Shown: positions 48,191 through 57,212, numbered from the stretch's first letter. The stretch: DNA of 64,000 nt from an uncultured Clostridia bacterium (GCA_934154515.1 CAKPGD010000001.1:6449-70448), one strand, 5' to 3'. Notes: generated by a model not told the origin, from the letters alone. Made by a program: numbers and translations.

Positions 48191-48889
48191 CTAATTTAAC
48201 TTTTGTGTTTTTAAGAATATGCTTTCATAATTTCCGTCACCAATTACAATATGATCTAGTAATTGTATTCCTAATAATTTTGCACATTCATCCATTCTAT
48301 TTGTCATTTCTATATCTGCATTGCTTGGTGTTGGGTCACCACTTGGATGATTATGAACTATAATTACTTTTGGTACTTCCATTTTTACGGCTTCTTTTAG
48401 TATTTCTTTAGGTTGTACTACTATTGAGGATGTTCCTCCAATAGCAATATCTATTATTTTTTGTATTACATTTTTACTATTTAATAATATAACCTTTAAA
48501 ATTTCTTTCTTTTCATACCTTAGTTCTTCAATAAGCAAATTAGCTACATCTTTTGGAGTTTTTATTATTATTTTTTCGCTATTAATTGGCCTTGCTATTC
48601 TTTTTGCAAGTTCACATACTGCCTTTATTTGTATTGCTTTTACTCTTCCAATTCCTTTTATTTTTGTTAGTTCTTCTATTGGTGTTTGCTCTAAAAATCT
48701 CATACTTTTACTTTCGTCTTTATTTATTGAAAGTATTTTTTGAGCTAATTGTACTGCTGTTTCTTCTTTTGTTCCTGTTTTTATTATTATTGCTAATAGT
48801 TCTGAATTTGATAAAGTTTGTTCCCCATACATTTCTAACTTTTCGTATGGTCTTTCTGATATTGGTAATTCATTTAATTTTATTGGCAT
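48191..48889 (-). CDS. radC: RadC family protein (MPN/JAB domain)
   Basis: The 232-aa product has an N-terminal helix-hairpin-helix region (about 1-100, with IKGIGRVKAIQI) and a C-terminal MPN domain with the JAB metal motif HNHPSGDPTPSNAD. RadC was once linked to DNA repair, but its cellular role is unresolved and it is often found beside mreB. Here it lies between a DUF4321 protein and mreB, a common Firmicutes order. Length and motifs are complete. Confidence 0.95.
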   Translation of the reverse strand: MPIKLNELPISERPYEKLEMYGEQTLSNSELLAIIIKTGTKEETAVQLAQKILSINKDESKSMRFLEQTPIEELTKIKGIGRVKAIQIKAVCELAKRIARPINSEKIIIKTPKDVANLLIEELRYEKKEILKVILLNSKNVIQKIIDIAIGGTSSIVVQPKEILKEAVKMEVPKVIIVHNHPSGDPTPSNADIEMTNRMDECAKLLGIQLLDHIVIGDGNYESIFLKTQKLN

Positions 48890-48938
48890 AGTTTTTCCTT
48901 TCTATGCCCCTTTATTATTATTCCTCTTTTTTTAATTG

Positions 48939-49196
48939 TTAAACTTTTCTATATATAAATATCGCTAAAACTAGTCCTATAATGCTTGCAATATTTATTT
49001 TGAATACTAGTCCAAAAGTTATTTGCATTATGTTTAGGTCTAATTGAATAGGTGATGTTAATCCAAAACTTTGTCCATATGATAACCACCATAAAAAATC
49101 TACTTTCCCTGCTAATTCTCCAAGTAATCCCCCTATTACTAATCCTGAAAATATAAATAACATTAATATCCATATATTTTTTTCTCTTGTTGCCAT
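48939..49196 (-). CDS. DUF4321 small membrane protein
   Basis: The 85-aa product has two membrane helices, one at about 9-28 (with GGLLGELAG after it) and one at about 61-82. The central SYGQSFGLTSPIQLDLNIMQITFGL segment is split by Pro and is typical of DUF4321. These proteins are commonly encoded just before radC and mreB in Clostridia, but their function is unknown. It is the first gene of the cell-shape cluster, with a good promoter about 60 bp upstream. Confidence 0.85.
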   Translation of the reverse strand: MATREKNIWILMLFIFSGLVIGGLLGELAGKVDFLWWLSYGQSFGLTSPIQLDLNIMQITFGLVFKINIASIIGLVLAIFIYRKV

Positions 49197-49258
49197 TTTT
49201 ATTCCTACCTTTCACTTATTTCCCTATGGAAATATTCTCTTTTGTTTTTTCTTCACAT

Positions 49259-49287
49259 ATTATATATGTAATTGTAATTTTTTTCAA
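49259..49287 (-). promoter_or_regulatory. Predicted promoter of the DUF4321-radC-mre cluster
   Basis: The minus strand reads TTGAAA (49282-49287), a 17-bp spacer and TATAAT (49259-49264), and is the best promoter seen for the whole cluster. Confidence 0.75.
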
Positions 49288-49433
49288 GTAAAACAAGACA
49301 AAATTTACAATTTCTCTTTTATTTTTTCTAATGCTGTGTTATATTAATTAGTACATTTAAAATTTCTTAGCATATAATATAGAAACAGATTAACTTTTAC
49401 CATAAATTGTTCATTTATTTTTACTACTATTAG

Positions 49434-49442
49434 TGCTATAAT
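49434..49442 (+). promoter_or_regulatory. Extended -10 promoter of mecA
   Basis: TGCTATAAT is a perfect extended -10 element about 70 bp before the mecA start; only a weak TTTATT-like -35 is at the expected distance. Confidence 0.55.
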
Positions 49443-49512
49443 TAATGTATACAAAATTATTAAGGAATAATTGTTTTTACAATTACTTTCTAGTCAAATT
49501 GGAGGATTTATA

Positions 49513-50139
49513 ATGCGTTTTGAAAAACTTAATGAAAATAAAATAAGAATCACTCTAACAAATCAAGATTTAATACAAAAAAATATTGATTTTCATTCTT
49601 TTATGGCTGACCCTATTGAGTCTCAAAATTTATTTTTTGATATGTTAGATGAGGCTGAAGAAAAAATTGGTTTTAAAACTAAGGATTATCAAATTAGAAT
49701 TGAGGCAATGCAAGTTAACGGTGGAGATTTTATTTTAACTGTTACAAGAAGTCTTCCTGAAGATAAAAAATCTTTGGATAATAAGAGAAAGGTACATATA
49801 AAAAGAAAACAAATTAATAATTTTAAGGATGAAGAAGCTATTTATAGTTTTGCATCTTTTGAAGATTTTTGTGCTTTTACAAATTTCTTAAATAATGCTA
49901 ATATCAAGCTTTCTAATATTGCTAAAAATATTTCTTTATATGATTATAAAAATGTGTATTACTTAGTATTTTCTAATATTAATTTAAATTATCCAGATAT
50001 TAAAAAATTGTTTTCTGCTATTACTGAATTTGCTACTTATGTTAGTAGACCTGACTTATTTGTCACTAAACTTTCTGAAAATGGCAAGATAATAATGAAA
50101 AATAATGCTTTAAAAACTGCTATTAAGTTTTTTGCATAG
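49513..50139 (+). CDS. mecA: Adaptor protein MecA
   Basis: MecA brings substrates to the ClpC unfoldase. The 208-aa product has an N-terminal substrate-binding domain starting MRFEKLNENKIRITLT, an acidic linker (about 90-115) and a C-terminal ClpC-binding domain with FASFEDFCAFTNFL and YYLVFSN. The ATG at 49513 follows TTGGAGG with ideal spacing, so the longer frame starting at 49471 is rejected. It is transcribed alone on the plus strand between its own promoter and terminator. ClpC is not in the window. Confidence 0.92.
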   Translation: MRFEKLNENKIRITLTNQDLIQKNIDFHSFMADPIESQNLFFDMLDEAEEKIGFKTKDYQIRIEAMQVNGGDFILTVTRSLPEDKKSLDNKRKVHIKRKQINNFKDEEAIYSFASFEDFCAFTNFLNNANIKLSNIAKNISLYDYKNVYYLVFSNINLNYPDIKKLFSAITEFATYVSRPDLFVTKLSENGKIIMKNNALKTAIKFFA

Positions 50140-50179
50140 CAGATTGTATTAATGATTTTGTTATTTGATTTATTACTAT

Positions 50180-50217
50180 AAAAGTCCAAACTATTTTGTT
50201 TTAGTTTGGACTTTTTG
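50180..50217. terminator. Bidirectional terminator between mecA and the Rpn-type gene
   Basis: Twelve-base arms (AAAGTCCAAACT/AGTTTGGACTTT) are followed by a T-run. The repeat separates the convergent genes. Confidence 0.9.
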
Positions 50218-50219
50218 TT

Positions 50220-51116
50220 TTAATATAAATCTTCAATTTCTTTGTTACTTAATCCTGTTATGTCTATTATATCTTCAATAGGCATTTTAATTTTTATTAA
50301 TTTCTTTGCTATTTCTATTTGAGCTTTTTTTATTCCTTTTTTCTCTCCGTCATCAATTCCTGCTGCATATATTGACTTTTCATCCATTATTGCTTTATCT
50401 CTTAGCTCTGCAAGTTTTCTTAGTTTCTCGTCTTTACTCATTTTTACTATTTCTACTGTCGCCTCTTTTATATTTTCATTTTTTTCCACTATTTCTTGCA
50501 CATCCATATCATTTGGATTATTTAAAAATAACAACCATTGTGCTTTCTCATTTGTCTTATCTTTTTGGTATTCCTCTCGTACTTTACTTAATTCTATTAT
50601 ACAAATTTCAATTTTGTCTGTCAATACCATTTCTCTATGTTCTTTCTCTCTTAAATTCCATACTGTCTCCATTTGTTTTAACTTCTTTGTTATCTCTATA
50701 TTATAGTCTACTATTGCTACTATTACTACTTTTTTTGCTTTATTATAATCTTTCCCTTTTTGTATTTCTATTTCATATAACTTTGAAAAATAAAATAGTA
50801 GCCTTTCGGCTAAATTTTTTTGATTTATCAGTTGTACTTCTATATCTATTTTTTCTTTTCCATTTATATCTGCTTCTAAGTCTAATATTCCTAGTTTATC
50901 TTCTGGTCTTTCTCTAAATAATTCTTTCATATCATTTATTTGTAGACTTTCTATTTCTTCATCTAACATCGCTGATATAAAATTTTTTGTTATATTTTCA
51001 TTCTTTTGCGTAAATAGGCTCTGAAATACTATATCATTCTTTGGCTTTAATAGTTCCTTTACTTTTCCTCCTTCATCTATAAGCTTTGTTTCTAATTTTT
51101 TCTCTCTTTTATTCAT
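50220..51116 (-). CDS. Rpn family recombination-promoting nuclease (PD-(D/E)XK transposase-like)
   Basis: The 298-aa product has LLKPKNDIVFQSLF near residue 22, then LDLEADINGKEKIDIEVQL (about 78-96) with the D-(x)n-E-x-Q core of PD-(D/E)XK nucleases, as in Rpn proteins. The C-terminus has the usual GxxxGxxxA-type helix (DDGEKKGIKKAQIEIAKKL) and a final DIIDITGLSNKEIEDLY segment. Rpn proteins are nucleases linked to recombination and phage defence; they are often patchily distributed. No terminal repeats or target duplications are visible, so it is not part of an obvious mobile element. It is a single gene with its own AGGAGG ribosome binding site. Confidence 0.85.
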   Translation of the reverse strand: MNKREKKLETKLIDEGGKVKELLKPKNDIVFQSLFTQKNENITKNFISAMLDEEIESLQINDMKELFRERPEDKLGILDLEADINGKEKIDIEVQLINQKNLAERLLFYFSKLYEIEIQKGKDYNKAKKVVIVAIVDYNIEITKKLKQMETVWNLREKEHREMVLTDKIEICIIELSKVREEYQKDKTNEKAQWLLFLNNPNDMDVQEIVEKNENIKEATVEIVKMSKDEKLRKLAELRDKAIMDEKSIYAAGIDDGEKKGIKKAQIEIAKKLIKIKMPIEDIIDITGLSNKEIEDLY

Positions 51117-51382
51117 TAGTAATTCCTCCTTTAATTTTATTTTATATTTAATATCAAAAGATTCTTTTCTTCATAAATAAAATTACTAACCTACAAAATA
51201 ATTTTCTTTTTTCTGGAAACCTAAAGAACTAAATTTTATATTAGATTTTAAGATTTAATTTTTTGAAAAAATATGTTTTGAAAAAAATTTTTGACTAAAA
51301 ATATAATATGGTTATTATACTATATTTTTAGTCAATTGTATATAATAATATTTCGTCTTATTTTTGCATTTTTCGACATTTT

Positions 51383-52384
51383 TTAATATAAGTAATTTTG
51401 TGGATTTTGTGCTACGCCATTTACTCTTATCTCTAAGTGCAAATGATTTCCCGTTGAGTTACCTGTATTTCCTACTGTTGCTATTGCTTGCCCTTGAGAT
51501 ACGTATTGACCTGGGCTTACAAGTAAACTTGTGCAATGACCATATAGTGTAGATATTCCGTTTCCATGTGATATCATAACATAGTTTCCATATCCTCCAC
51601 TATATCCATATTGTGCAACAGTTACTGTACCTGATGCAGCAGCTACTATTGTTGTTCCTTTTGCTGCTCCTATATCTATACCTTTATGACTTCTTCCCCA
51701 TCTTGAACCGAATCTTGAAGTTACTGTTCCAGATACTGGTCTTATTAAAGATATTCCTAAACTTACTACTTTACTAGAAGAATTAACTCCTGATGCAGCA
51801 ACCGCTGATGATTTTGATGCTACATACGTTCTTACGACTTTTTTTTCATATAAATCTGCTACTGTTTGTTCAACTGTTGCAAATTCTACTAATTCTGTTC
51901 CATATTTTTCTAATATTCCAAGACTATCTTTATTTTTACTATCTTTTTTCTTTAATTGATCTATAATATCTTCGGCTTCCGTAAAATTTGCCACATATTT
52001 TTTTTCTTCATTATCTACTGTTATTGCATAATATTTATAATATTGTGTACCTTGTGAAATTACTTTTTCAAAAATTTCATCGTCATTTGCAACAATATTC
52101 TTTTTTAGTAGGCATAGTTTGTATTGTGGTAATTCGTCTATGTCTACAAAAGCAACATTTTCACCATTTCCTCTTTCTATATAATTGTTTATTTTTTCTT
52201 GAAGTTTGCTTTTATTTTCGCTATATCCTATCATCTCTCCATTTAATGTTACACTATATATTGGTTTGTATACAGATGATATAATTCCAATTATTAAGAA
52301 CGTTGCTATTGCTAATATTATTATAAATTTAGTACATTTTCTTATTTGAATAACGGTCTTTTTTAATTTACTAATTTTAAACAA
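51383..52384 (-). CDS. M23 family metallopeptidase (peptidoglycan endopeptidase)
   Basis: The 333-aa product has a basic N-terminus, one membrane helix (about 20-42), a long linker domain and a C-terminal M23/LytM domain with SRFGSRWGRSHKGIDIG (HxxxD), YGHC and HLHLEI (HxH), so the zinc site is complete. Such enzymes cut peptide crosslinks in the wall. The frame opens at a TTG (52382-52384) that directly abuts the GGGAG ribosome binding site; the in-frame ATT at codon 4 is better spaced. No ATG is available near the start. A promoter (52407-52435) lies just upstream. Confidence 0.88.
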   Translation of the reverse strand: MFKISKLKKTVIQIRKCTKFIIILAIATFLIIGIISSVYKPIYSVTLNGEMIGYSENKSKLQEKINNYIERGNGENVAFVDIDELPQYKLCLLKKNIVANDDEIFEKVISQGTQYYKYYAITVDNEEKKYVANFTEAEDIIDQLKKKDSKNKDSLGILEKYGTELVEFATVEQTVADLYEKKVVRTYVASKSSAVAASGVNSSSKVVSLGISLIRPVSGTVTSRFGSRWGRSHKGIDIGAAKGTTIVAAASGTVTVAQYGYSGGYGNYVMISHGNGISTLYGHCTSLLVSPGQYVSQGQAIATVGNTGNSTGNHLHLEIRVNGVAQNPQNYLY

Positions 52385-52406
52385 CTCCCTTACTTTTACT
52401 TATTCT

Positions 52407-52435
52407 ATAATATATTATTTTAGTATTTTTTTCAA
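52407..52435 (-). promoter_or_regulatory. Predicted promoter of the M23 peptidase gene
   Basis: The minus strand has TTGAAA (52430-52435), a 17-bp spacer and TATTAT (52407-52412). Confidence 0.6.
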
Positions 52436-52611
52436 TACTATTTTTAATATTTTTTAATGTTCCGTAAGGTTTCTCTTTGTTTTTCATTCATTTCTAAGCA
52501 TTTTTGACGCAGTGTTCTTTTTTTATATTTTTGTTTTATATTGTTTTTTTGTTATTTTGTATTTTATATTTTATTATTTTATTTTTATTACTTTTTCGAC
52601 TTTATTATAAT

Positions 52612-52659
52612 CTAAAAATAGAGTTGAGTACTATTTTTAGTAAACAACTCTATTTTTTT
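52612..52659 (-). terminator. Terminator of the coat-protein pair
   Basis: Thirteen-base arms (AAAAATAGAGTTG/CAACTCTATTTTT) with T-runs overlap the end of the CotF-like gene. Confidence 0.85.
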
Positions 52660-52900
52660 ATTGTAATTCATTTTTTACAGTTTGTATTTCTGTTACAGTT
52701 GCTGGTTGTGCTGGTTTATAATATCCTTTAGCTTGGGCAACTTTAAATAATTCATATTGAAAGCTTTCATCATTATTTCTAATTTGTTGTATTGTTTGTC
52801 TTAAACTCATATTCTCTGCTTCTGAAATAACTCCTTGATATGTTGTTAGACTAGCTTTTACGTTGTCTAAAATGTCATTTACCATTGTTTTTTCGTCCAC
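52658..52900 (-). CDS. CotF-like spore coat protein
   Basis: The 80-aa product starts with GTG, preceded by AGGAGG. It is a small helical protein with the CotF-domain pattern: an N-terminal DILDNVKASLTTYQGVI helix, ENMSLRQTIQQIRNNDESF, and the tail YELFKVAQAKGYYKPAQPA. CotF family members are found in the spore coat. The gene follows a second small coat-like gene by 87 bp. Two such short genes in a row, in an organism with spoIIE, fit a sporulation-controlled pair. Confidence 0.8.
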   Translation of the reverse strand: MDEKTMVNDILDNVKASLTTYQGVISEAENMSLRQTIQQIRNNDESFQYELFKVAQAKGYYKPAQPATVTEIQTVKNELQ

Positions 52901-52987
52901 TTTTAATTCCTCCTTTTGTTTTTGTAGATTTATTCTATTTTGATATCTATAAAAAGTATCAAAAAGAAAATGTTCTTTTTAGAACAA

Positions 52988-53176
52988 TTAAATATTTAAA
53001 AATGTCATAAGTTTTTGTTTTGTATTTAAAGCATCTTGTGCTGATTTTGTAAACATTTGCTTAATTTGTGGATCTACTGCTTGTGAAGCATACGTATTTA
53101 ATTTTTGGTATGATGTCTCATGTGCACCTATTAGATGTCTTAAATTTTGTAGTTCTACTTGATTTAAATCTGCCAT
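52988..53176 (-). CDS. Small CotF-associated protein (coat-like)
   Basis: The 62-aa product is all helical: LNQVELQNLRHLIGAHETSYQK, then TYASQAVDPQIKQMFTKSAQ. This resembles the N-terminal half of CotF-like coat proteins and is often encoded just before a CotF gene in Clostridia. The two small proteins together would make one two-helix-bundle unit. The ribosome binding site is AAGGAAGGA. No signal peptide. Confidence 0.7.
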   Translation of the reverse strand: MADLNQVELQNLRHLIGAHETSYQKLNTYASQAVDPQIKQMFTKSAQDALNTKQKLMTFLNI

Positions 53177-53254
53177 TTTTATCCTTCCTTTCTTATTTAT
53201 TCTTTTTTATTATTTACTTATTCTCTATTTTTATTCAAAAGTTTTTTGCACATA

Positions 53255-53281
53255 TAAAAAGTCCTCCTGTATGGAGAACTT
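53255..53281 (-). terminator. Terminator of pcrA
   Basis: Eight-base arms pair fully on the minus strand (AGTTCTCC/GGAGGACT with one G-U pair), with a 5-base loop and five T after it, about 90 bp past the pcrA stop. Confidence 0.8.
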
Positions 53282-53366
53282 CTCTGTATTTTTATTTTAT
53301 GCATTCTTTAGTTTTAAGTATTTAAAATCTAATTTTATAATAATATTTTTTAGCATTATCTGACTT

Positions 53367-55712
53367 TTAGTTTATTATTTCTAAACCAGCAAATTTTGCC
53401 ATTAAACGTTTATGTCCTACTTTATCGAAGTTGATGTCGACTTTAGCATCATCTCCTTCTTGTTCTACATAATTTATCGTTCCTTCTCCAAACTTTTTAT
53501 GATATACTCTTTGTCCTGCTTCATATTTTGATATATCTGTTTTTTCTTCTTTTTTATTTAAAGAATTTAAGAAACTTTCTGCAGTTCTAAAGGCAAAACC
53601 TGTAGTTGTATCCACTTTTTTTGCAGAACCTGTTGATAAGTTATTTGGTGTAGATGCTGCAACATAACTTGAAGATGGGTCTTCAAATTTATATGTTTTA
53701 ACTTTTCCAGAATAATTTGTTCCATAACTCCATCCATAGTTTGAGTCTTCAAAATTATCAAATGAATTGCTATCTGATTTTGCAATTTCTTCATATCCAT
53801 CTAGTAAATCTTCTGGTATTTCTTTTACAAATCTAGATATTGAATTATAGCTTGTTGAGCCGAATATAGTTCTATGTTTTGCACAAGTTATGTATAAATA
53901 TTGTTTTGCTCTTGTTATTCCTACATAAAATAGACGTCTTTCTTCTTCTAATTCTTTAGGCTCTCCTATTGATTTATAACCTGGGAATATTCCTTCTTCC
54001 ATTCCTACTAGGAATACTACTGGGAATTCTAGTCCTTTTGCACTGTGAAGCGTCATTAAAGTAACCATATCATCTGTTTCTTCTAAATTGTCTATATCAC
54101 TTGATAGTGTAATTCCTTCTAAGAAGTCATTTAATGTATTTTCTGCTTCTTGTTTTTCAAATTCCATTGCTACTGTCATTAATTCTTCCAAGTTTTCTAT
54201 TCTACTTTCAGCTTCAATTGTGTTTTCTAATTCTAATGCTTTTGTATATCCAGATTCTCTTAGTACTTCCGTTAATAGCTCTGAAACTGAAAGTGAATCT
54301 TTCTTTTCTTGCATTTCGTCTATTAATTTTACAAAATCTCTTGAATTTGCAAAAACTCTGTTTAGAGCATATTTATCCGCATTTTTTATTATCTCATACA
54401 TTAAAACTCCACTGTTTTCAGATAGTTCTTGTATATTGTCTAGGCTTGTCTTTCCAATTCCACGTTTTGGCTCATTTATTACTCTTTTTAAAGCGATATT
54501 ATCTGACGTATTTGCTATTAATCTTAGGTAGCTAAGTGCATCTTTTATTTCTTTTCTTTCATAGAATTTTAGTCCTCCAATTACTTTGTATGGAATACCT
54601 TCTCTATTTAAAATATCTTCTATTGCTCTTGATTGAGAGTTCATTCTATATAGTACTGAAAAATCTGAATATTTATAGTATTCTTCTGTTTTTAAATGAT
54701 TTATTTGTTCTACTATATATCTTGCTTCATCATATTCGTCGTCACCTTTATAAATGCAAGGTAGCTTTCCTTCATCATTTTCTGTCCATAGTTTTTTGTC
54801 ATATTTATTCTCGTTATGCTTTATTACTGCATTTGCTGCTTTTAATATATTTCCTGTACATCTGTAATTTTGTTCTAGTTTTATAATTTTTGTTCCAGGA
54901 AAGTCTTTTTCGAAGTTTAAGATATTTGTTATATCTGCCCCTCTAAAGCTATAAATTCCTTGGTCATTATCTCCTACAACTGTTATGTTTCCGTAGTAAG
55001 ATGCAAGCATTGTTACTAATGTAAATTGAGCCTTATTGGTATCTTGGTATTCATCTACCAAAACATATTTGAATTTTTGTGAATAATATTCTAATACATC
55101 TTGATTTTCTGCTAATATTTTTATTGTGTAATTTATAATGTCATCAAAATCTATTGCATTATTTTCTTTTAGACGTTTTTGATATAAACTATATATTTCT
55201 GCAATTTTACTTTTTCTAAAGTCTCCATCATATTTTACTGCATATGCCTTTGGCTCTAGCATTTCATTTTTTGCATTGCTAATTTCTGATAAAACACTTC
55301 TATCTGAAAATGTTTTATCATCTATATTTAACGTTTTTAAGCACTCTTTCATTAATGTTTTTTGGTCTGAAGTATCAAATATTATAAATGATGATTCAAA
55401 ACCTATTCTATCTATAAATTTTCTTAGTATACGCACACAAATAGAGTGGAACGTTCCTATCCACATATCTTTTACTGCATCTCCTACTAAGTTTTCTATT
55501 CTTTCTTTCATTTCATTTGCTGCTTTATTTGTAAAAGTTATTGCAAGTATATTCCATGGAAGTACCTTTTTTTCTGACATTAAATATGCTATTTTGTGTG
55601 TTAATACTTTTGTTTTTCCACTTCCTGCCCCTGCAATTACCAAACATGGTCCTTCTGTGTTTAATACAGCTTCCTTTTGTTTATCATTTAATCCTTCTAT
55701 CAATTCTTGCAT
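53367..55712 (-). CDS. pcrA: ATP-dependent DNA helicase PcrA (UvrD family)
   Basis: PcrA is a 3'-to-5' superfamily 1 helicase for repair and for clearing proteins from DNA. The 781-aa product has all helicase motifs: LNDKQKEAVL (Q motif), GAGSGKTK (Walker A), YQDTN with VDE before it (Walker B), GDNDQGIYSFRGA (III), QNYRCTGNI (IV), TLHSAKGLEFPVVFL (V) and ERRLFYVGITRAK (VI). The C-terminal tail carries the Tudor-like segment QRVYHKKFGEGTI that binds RNA polymerase in PcrA. The start at 55712 is chosen because GGAG lies 9 bases upstream. It is a single gene with its own terminator. Confidence 0.97.
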   Translation of the reverse strand: MQELIEGLNDKQKEAVLNTEGPCLVIAGAGSGKTKVLTHKIAYLMSEKKVLPWNILAITFTNKAANEMKERIENLVGDAVKDMWIGTFHSICVRILRKFIDRIGFESSFIIFDTSDQKTLMKECLKTLNIDDKTFSDRSVLSEISNAKNEMLEPKAYAVKYDGDFRKSKIAEIYSLYQKRLKENNAIDFDDIINYTIKILAENQDVLEYYSQKFKYVLVDEYQDTNKAQFTLVTMLASYYGNITVVGDNDQGIYSFRGADITNILNFEKDFPGTKIIKLEQNYRCTGNILKAANAVIKHNENKYDKKLWTENDEGKLPCIYKGDDEYDEARYIVEQINHLKTEEYYKYSDFSVLYRMNSQSRAIEDILNREGIPYKVIGGLKFYERKEIKDALSYLRLIANTSDNIALKRVINEPKRGIGKTSLDNIQELSENSGVLMYEIIKNADKYALNRVFANSRDFVKLIDEMQEKKDSLSVSELLTEVLRESGYTKALELENTIEAESRIENLEELMTVAMEFEKQEAENTLNDFLEGITLSSDIDNLEETDDMVTLMTLHSAKGLEFPVVFLVGMEEGIFPGYKSIGEPKELEEERRLFYVGITRAKQYLYITCAKHRTIFGSTSYNSISRFVKEIPEDLLDGYEEIAKSDSNSFDNFEDSNYGWSYGTNYSGKVKTYKFEDPSSSYVAASTPNNLSTGSAKKVDTTTGFAFRTAESFLNSLNKKEEKTDISKYEAGQRVYHKKFGEGTINYVEQEGDDAKVDINFDKVGHKRLMAKFAGLEIIN

Positions 55713-55852
55713 TTTGATTTTCTCCATTTCTTATTGACGTATTTTATAATTTTGTTCATAACATATTTAGTCTATACTATTTTTTCTCACTTGTCTAGCG
55801 AACATTTAATTTTTTACTAAAAATTAGTTTGCATTTTTTGGAGATTTATTTT

Positions 55853-56317
55853 TTAGAATTTATTTTTTATTATATAAATAATTTTTTCTAAGCATACTTC
55901 TATTTCTTCAGCACAATTTTGGTATACGTTCATGTCATATCCCCATGGATCTTTTATATCCATATCTTGTCCATTTTTATCTAATTTTGCATATTCCTTC
56001 ATTGTAAATACTTTTTCTTTTAGTTTTGGATATAAATATAATACTGTTTCTTTGTGTGATTCTGTTGCACAAAGTATAATATCCATTTCTTCTATTTTTG
56101 AATTTTTTATATTTGTTGCTCTATGTTCTTCTATATTTACATCATAATATTTTGCCGCTTCTATTGCATTATAAGTTGCATAGTCGCCATCTTCAGCATA
56201 TATTCCACATGAATATATATCTAAATCTAACTTGTTATCTTTTGCCAACTTTTTCATCATTCCTTCTGCCATTGCGCTCCTGCATATATTACCTGTACAT
56301 ATAAACATTATTTTCAT
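55853..56317 (-). CDS. Low-molecular-weight protein-tyrosine (or arginine) phosphatase
   Basis: The 154-aa product opens with FICTGNICRS: the P-loop Cys7 and Arg13 (C-x5-R). The general-acid Asp is in KDPWGYDMNVYQ, followed by the conserved C-terminal helix. In Firmicutes this fold includes tyrosine and arginine phosphatases (YwlE type); the Thr8 after Cys7, seen in YwlE, hints at arginine specificity, though this is weak evidence. It is a single gene with an AGGAGG ribosome binding site. Confidence 0.92.
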   Translation of the reverse strand: MKIMFICTGNICRSAMAEGMMKKLAKDNKLDLDIYSCGIYAEDGDYATYNAIEAAKYYDVNIEEHRATNIKNSKIEEMDIILCATESHKETVLYLYPKLKEKVFTMKEYAKLDKNGQDMDIKDPWGYDMNVYQNCAEEIEVCLEKIIYIIKNKF

Positions 56318-56387
56318 TTGCTTTTCCTCCTATTTCTTTTGTATTATATCAGTTTTATAATTATATGCCAATACTTTTATCTAATCT

Positions 56388-56426
56388 AAGCGGAACTAAA
56401 TTGGCCTGACCCAAATAGTTCCGCTT
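56388..56426 (-). repeat. GC-richer inverted repeat at the end of the ZIP gene
   Basis: Arms AAGCGGAACTA and its complement, plus an inner TTGG/CCAA pair, form a long stem that touches the stop codon. No T-run follows on either strand, so it is not a standard intrinsic terminator. Confidence 0.65.
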
Positions 56427-57165
56427 ATAGACTCATTGCTATCATTCCAAGTAAAAAGCCAAATATGTTTCCTATGGCCGTTAATTTACCATTATATAAA
56501 CTGTTTGATTCTGGTATTAATTCTCCTGAAACTATGTATAACATTGCTCCTGCTGCAAAACTTAAGCATATTGCTATTACGTTTTGAGAGATTCCTCCAA
56601 CTAGTGCTCCAAAGAATGCTCCTATTCCTGTTGTTACCCCAGATAATATAACATAAAAGACTACCTTTATTGGATTCATTCCTCCATTTTTCATTGGAAC
56701 TGCCATACTTATTCCTTCTGGTATGTCATGTAAGCATATTGCTATTGCAAGTGAATATCCTAATGTTAGTGATGCTCCAAAACCTGAGCCTATTGCTAAA
56801 CCTTCTGGAAAATTATGAAGAGCTAATCCTATGCTTACTATTATTCCTGTTTTTAATAAAGAATTATTATTGAATCTTTTGTTTTTTAAACTAAATTTAT
56901 TTTCTACTAATATATCACATAATATCATAATTATTATTCCTGCGATAATTCCTATAAGTACGCTAAATATATTTGATATTTCCATTGCTTCTGGTATTAA
57001 GTCGAAACATACTATTGCAAGCATTAATCCTGATGCAAATGATAATATAGAGCTAAGAAATTTGTTAGATGTTTTTTTAAAGCATACTCCTATTATTCCT
57101 CCTATTGTTGTTCCAAATGTTCCAAAAAATAATCCTATTAACGTTGTTTTTAATATTTCATTCAA
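56425..57165 (-). CDS. ZIP family metal transporter
   Basis: The 246-aa membrane protein has about eight helices. The metal path motifs are clear: HNFPEGLAIG in helix 4 and HDIPEGISMA in helix 5, which form the binuclear site of ZIP (ZupT-like) importers for zinc, iron or manganese. It begins with TTG (57163-57165) preceded by AAGGGGTG; the nearby ATG is out of frame. The ribosome binding site lies in the right arm of a 14-bp inverted repeat, which suggests control of translation. It follows prfA by 97 bp. Confidence 0.93.
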   Translation of the reverse strand: MNEILKTTLIGLFFGTFGTTIGGIIGVCFKKTSNKFLSSILSFASGLMLAIVCFDLIPEAMEISNIFSVLIGIIAGIIIMILCDILVENKFSLKNKRFNNNSLLKTGIIVSIGLALHNFPEGLAIGSGFGASLTLGYSLAIAICLHDIPEGISMAVPMKNGGMNPIKVVFYVILSGVTTGIGAFFGALVGGISQNVIAICLSFAAGAMLYIVSGELIPESNSLYNGKLTAIGNIFGFLLGMIAMSL

Positions 57166-57177
57166 ATTAAAACACCC

Positions 57178-57212
57178 CTTAAAAATAAACTTTTTATTAG
57201 TTTATTTTTAAG
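57178..57212 (-). promoter_or_regulatory. Inverted repeat overlapping the ribosome binding site of the ZIP gene
   Basis: Perfect 14-base arms (CTTAAAAATAAACT/AGTTTATTTTTAAG) flank a 7-base loop. The 3' arm on the minus strand runs into AAGGGGTG, the ribosome binding site. It may be an RNA hairpin or a protein operator. Confidence 0.65.

Larger units (their letters stand above)
49197..49512. other. Divergent promoter region between the cell-shape cluster and mecA
   Basis: It contains the minus-strand promoter at 49259-49287, the plus-strand extended -10 at 49434-49442 and AT-rich spacer. No other structure was seen. Confidence 0.6.

Noticed and set aside
50220..51116. Active insertion sequence around the Rpn-type gene
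   Set aside because: No terminal inverted repeats or flanking duplications were visible; the downstream hairpin is an ordinary terminator.
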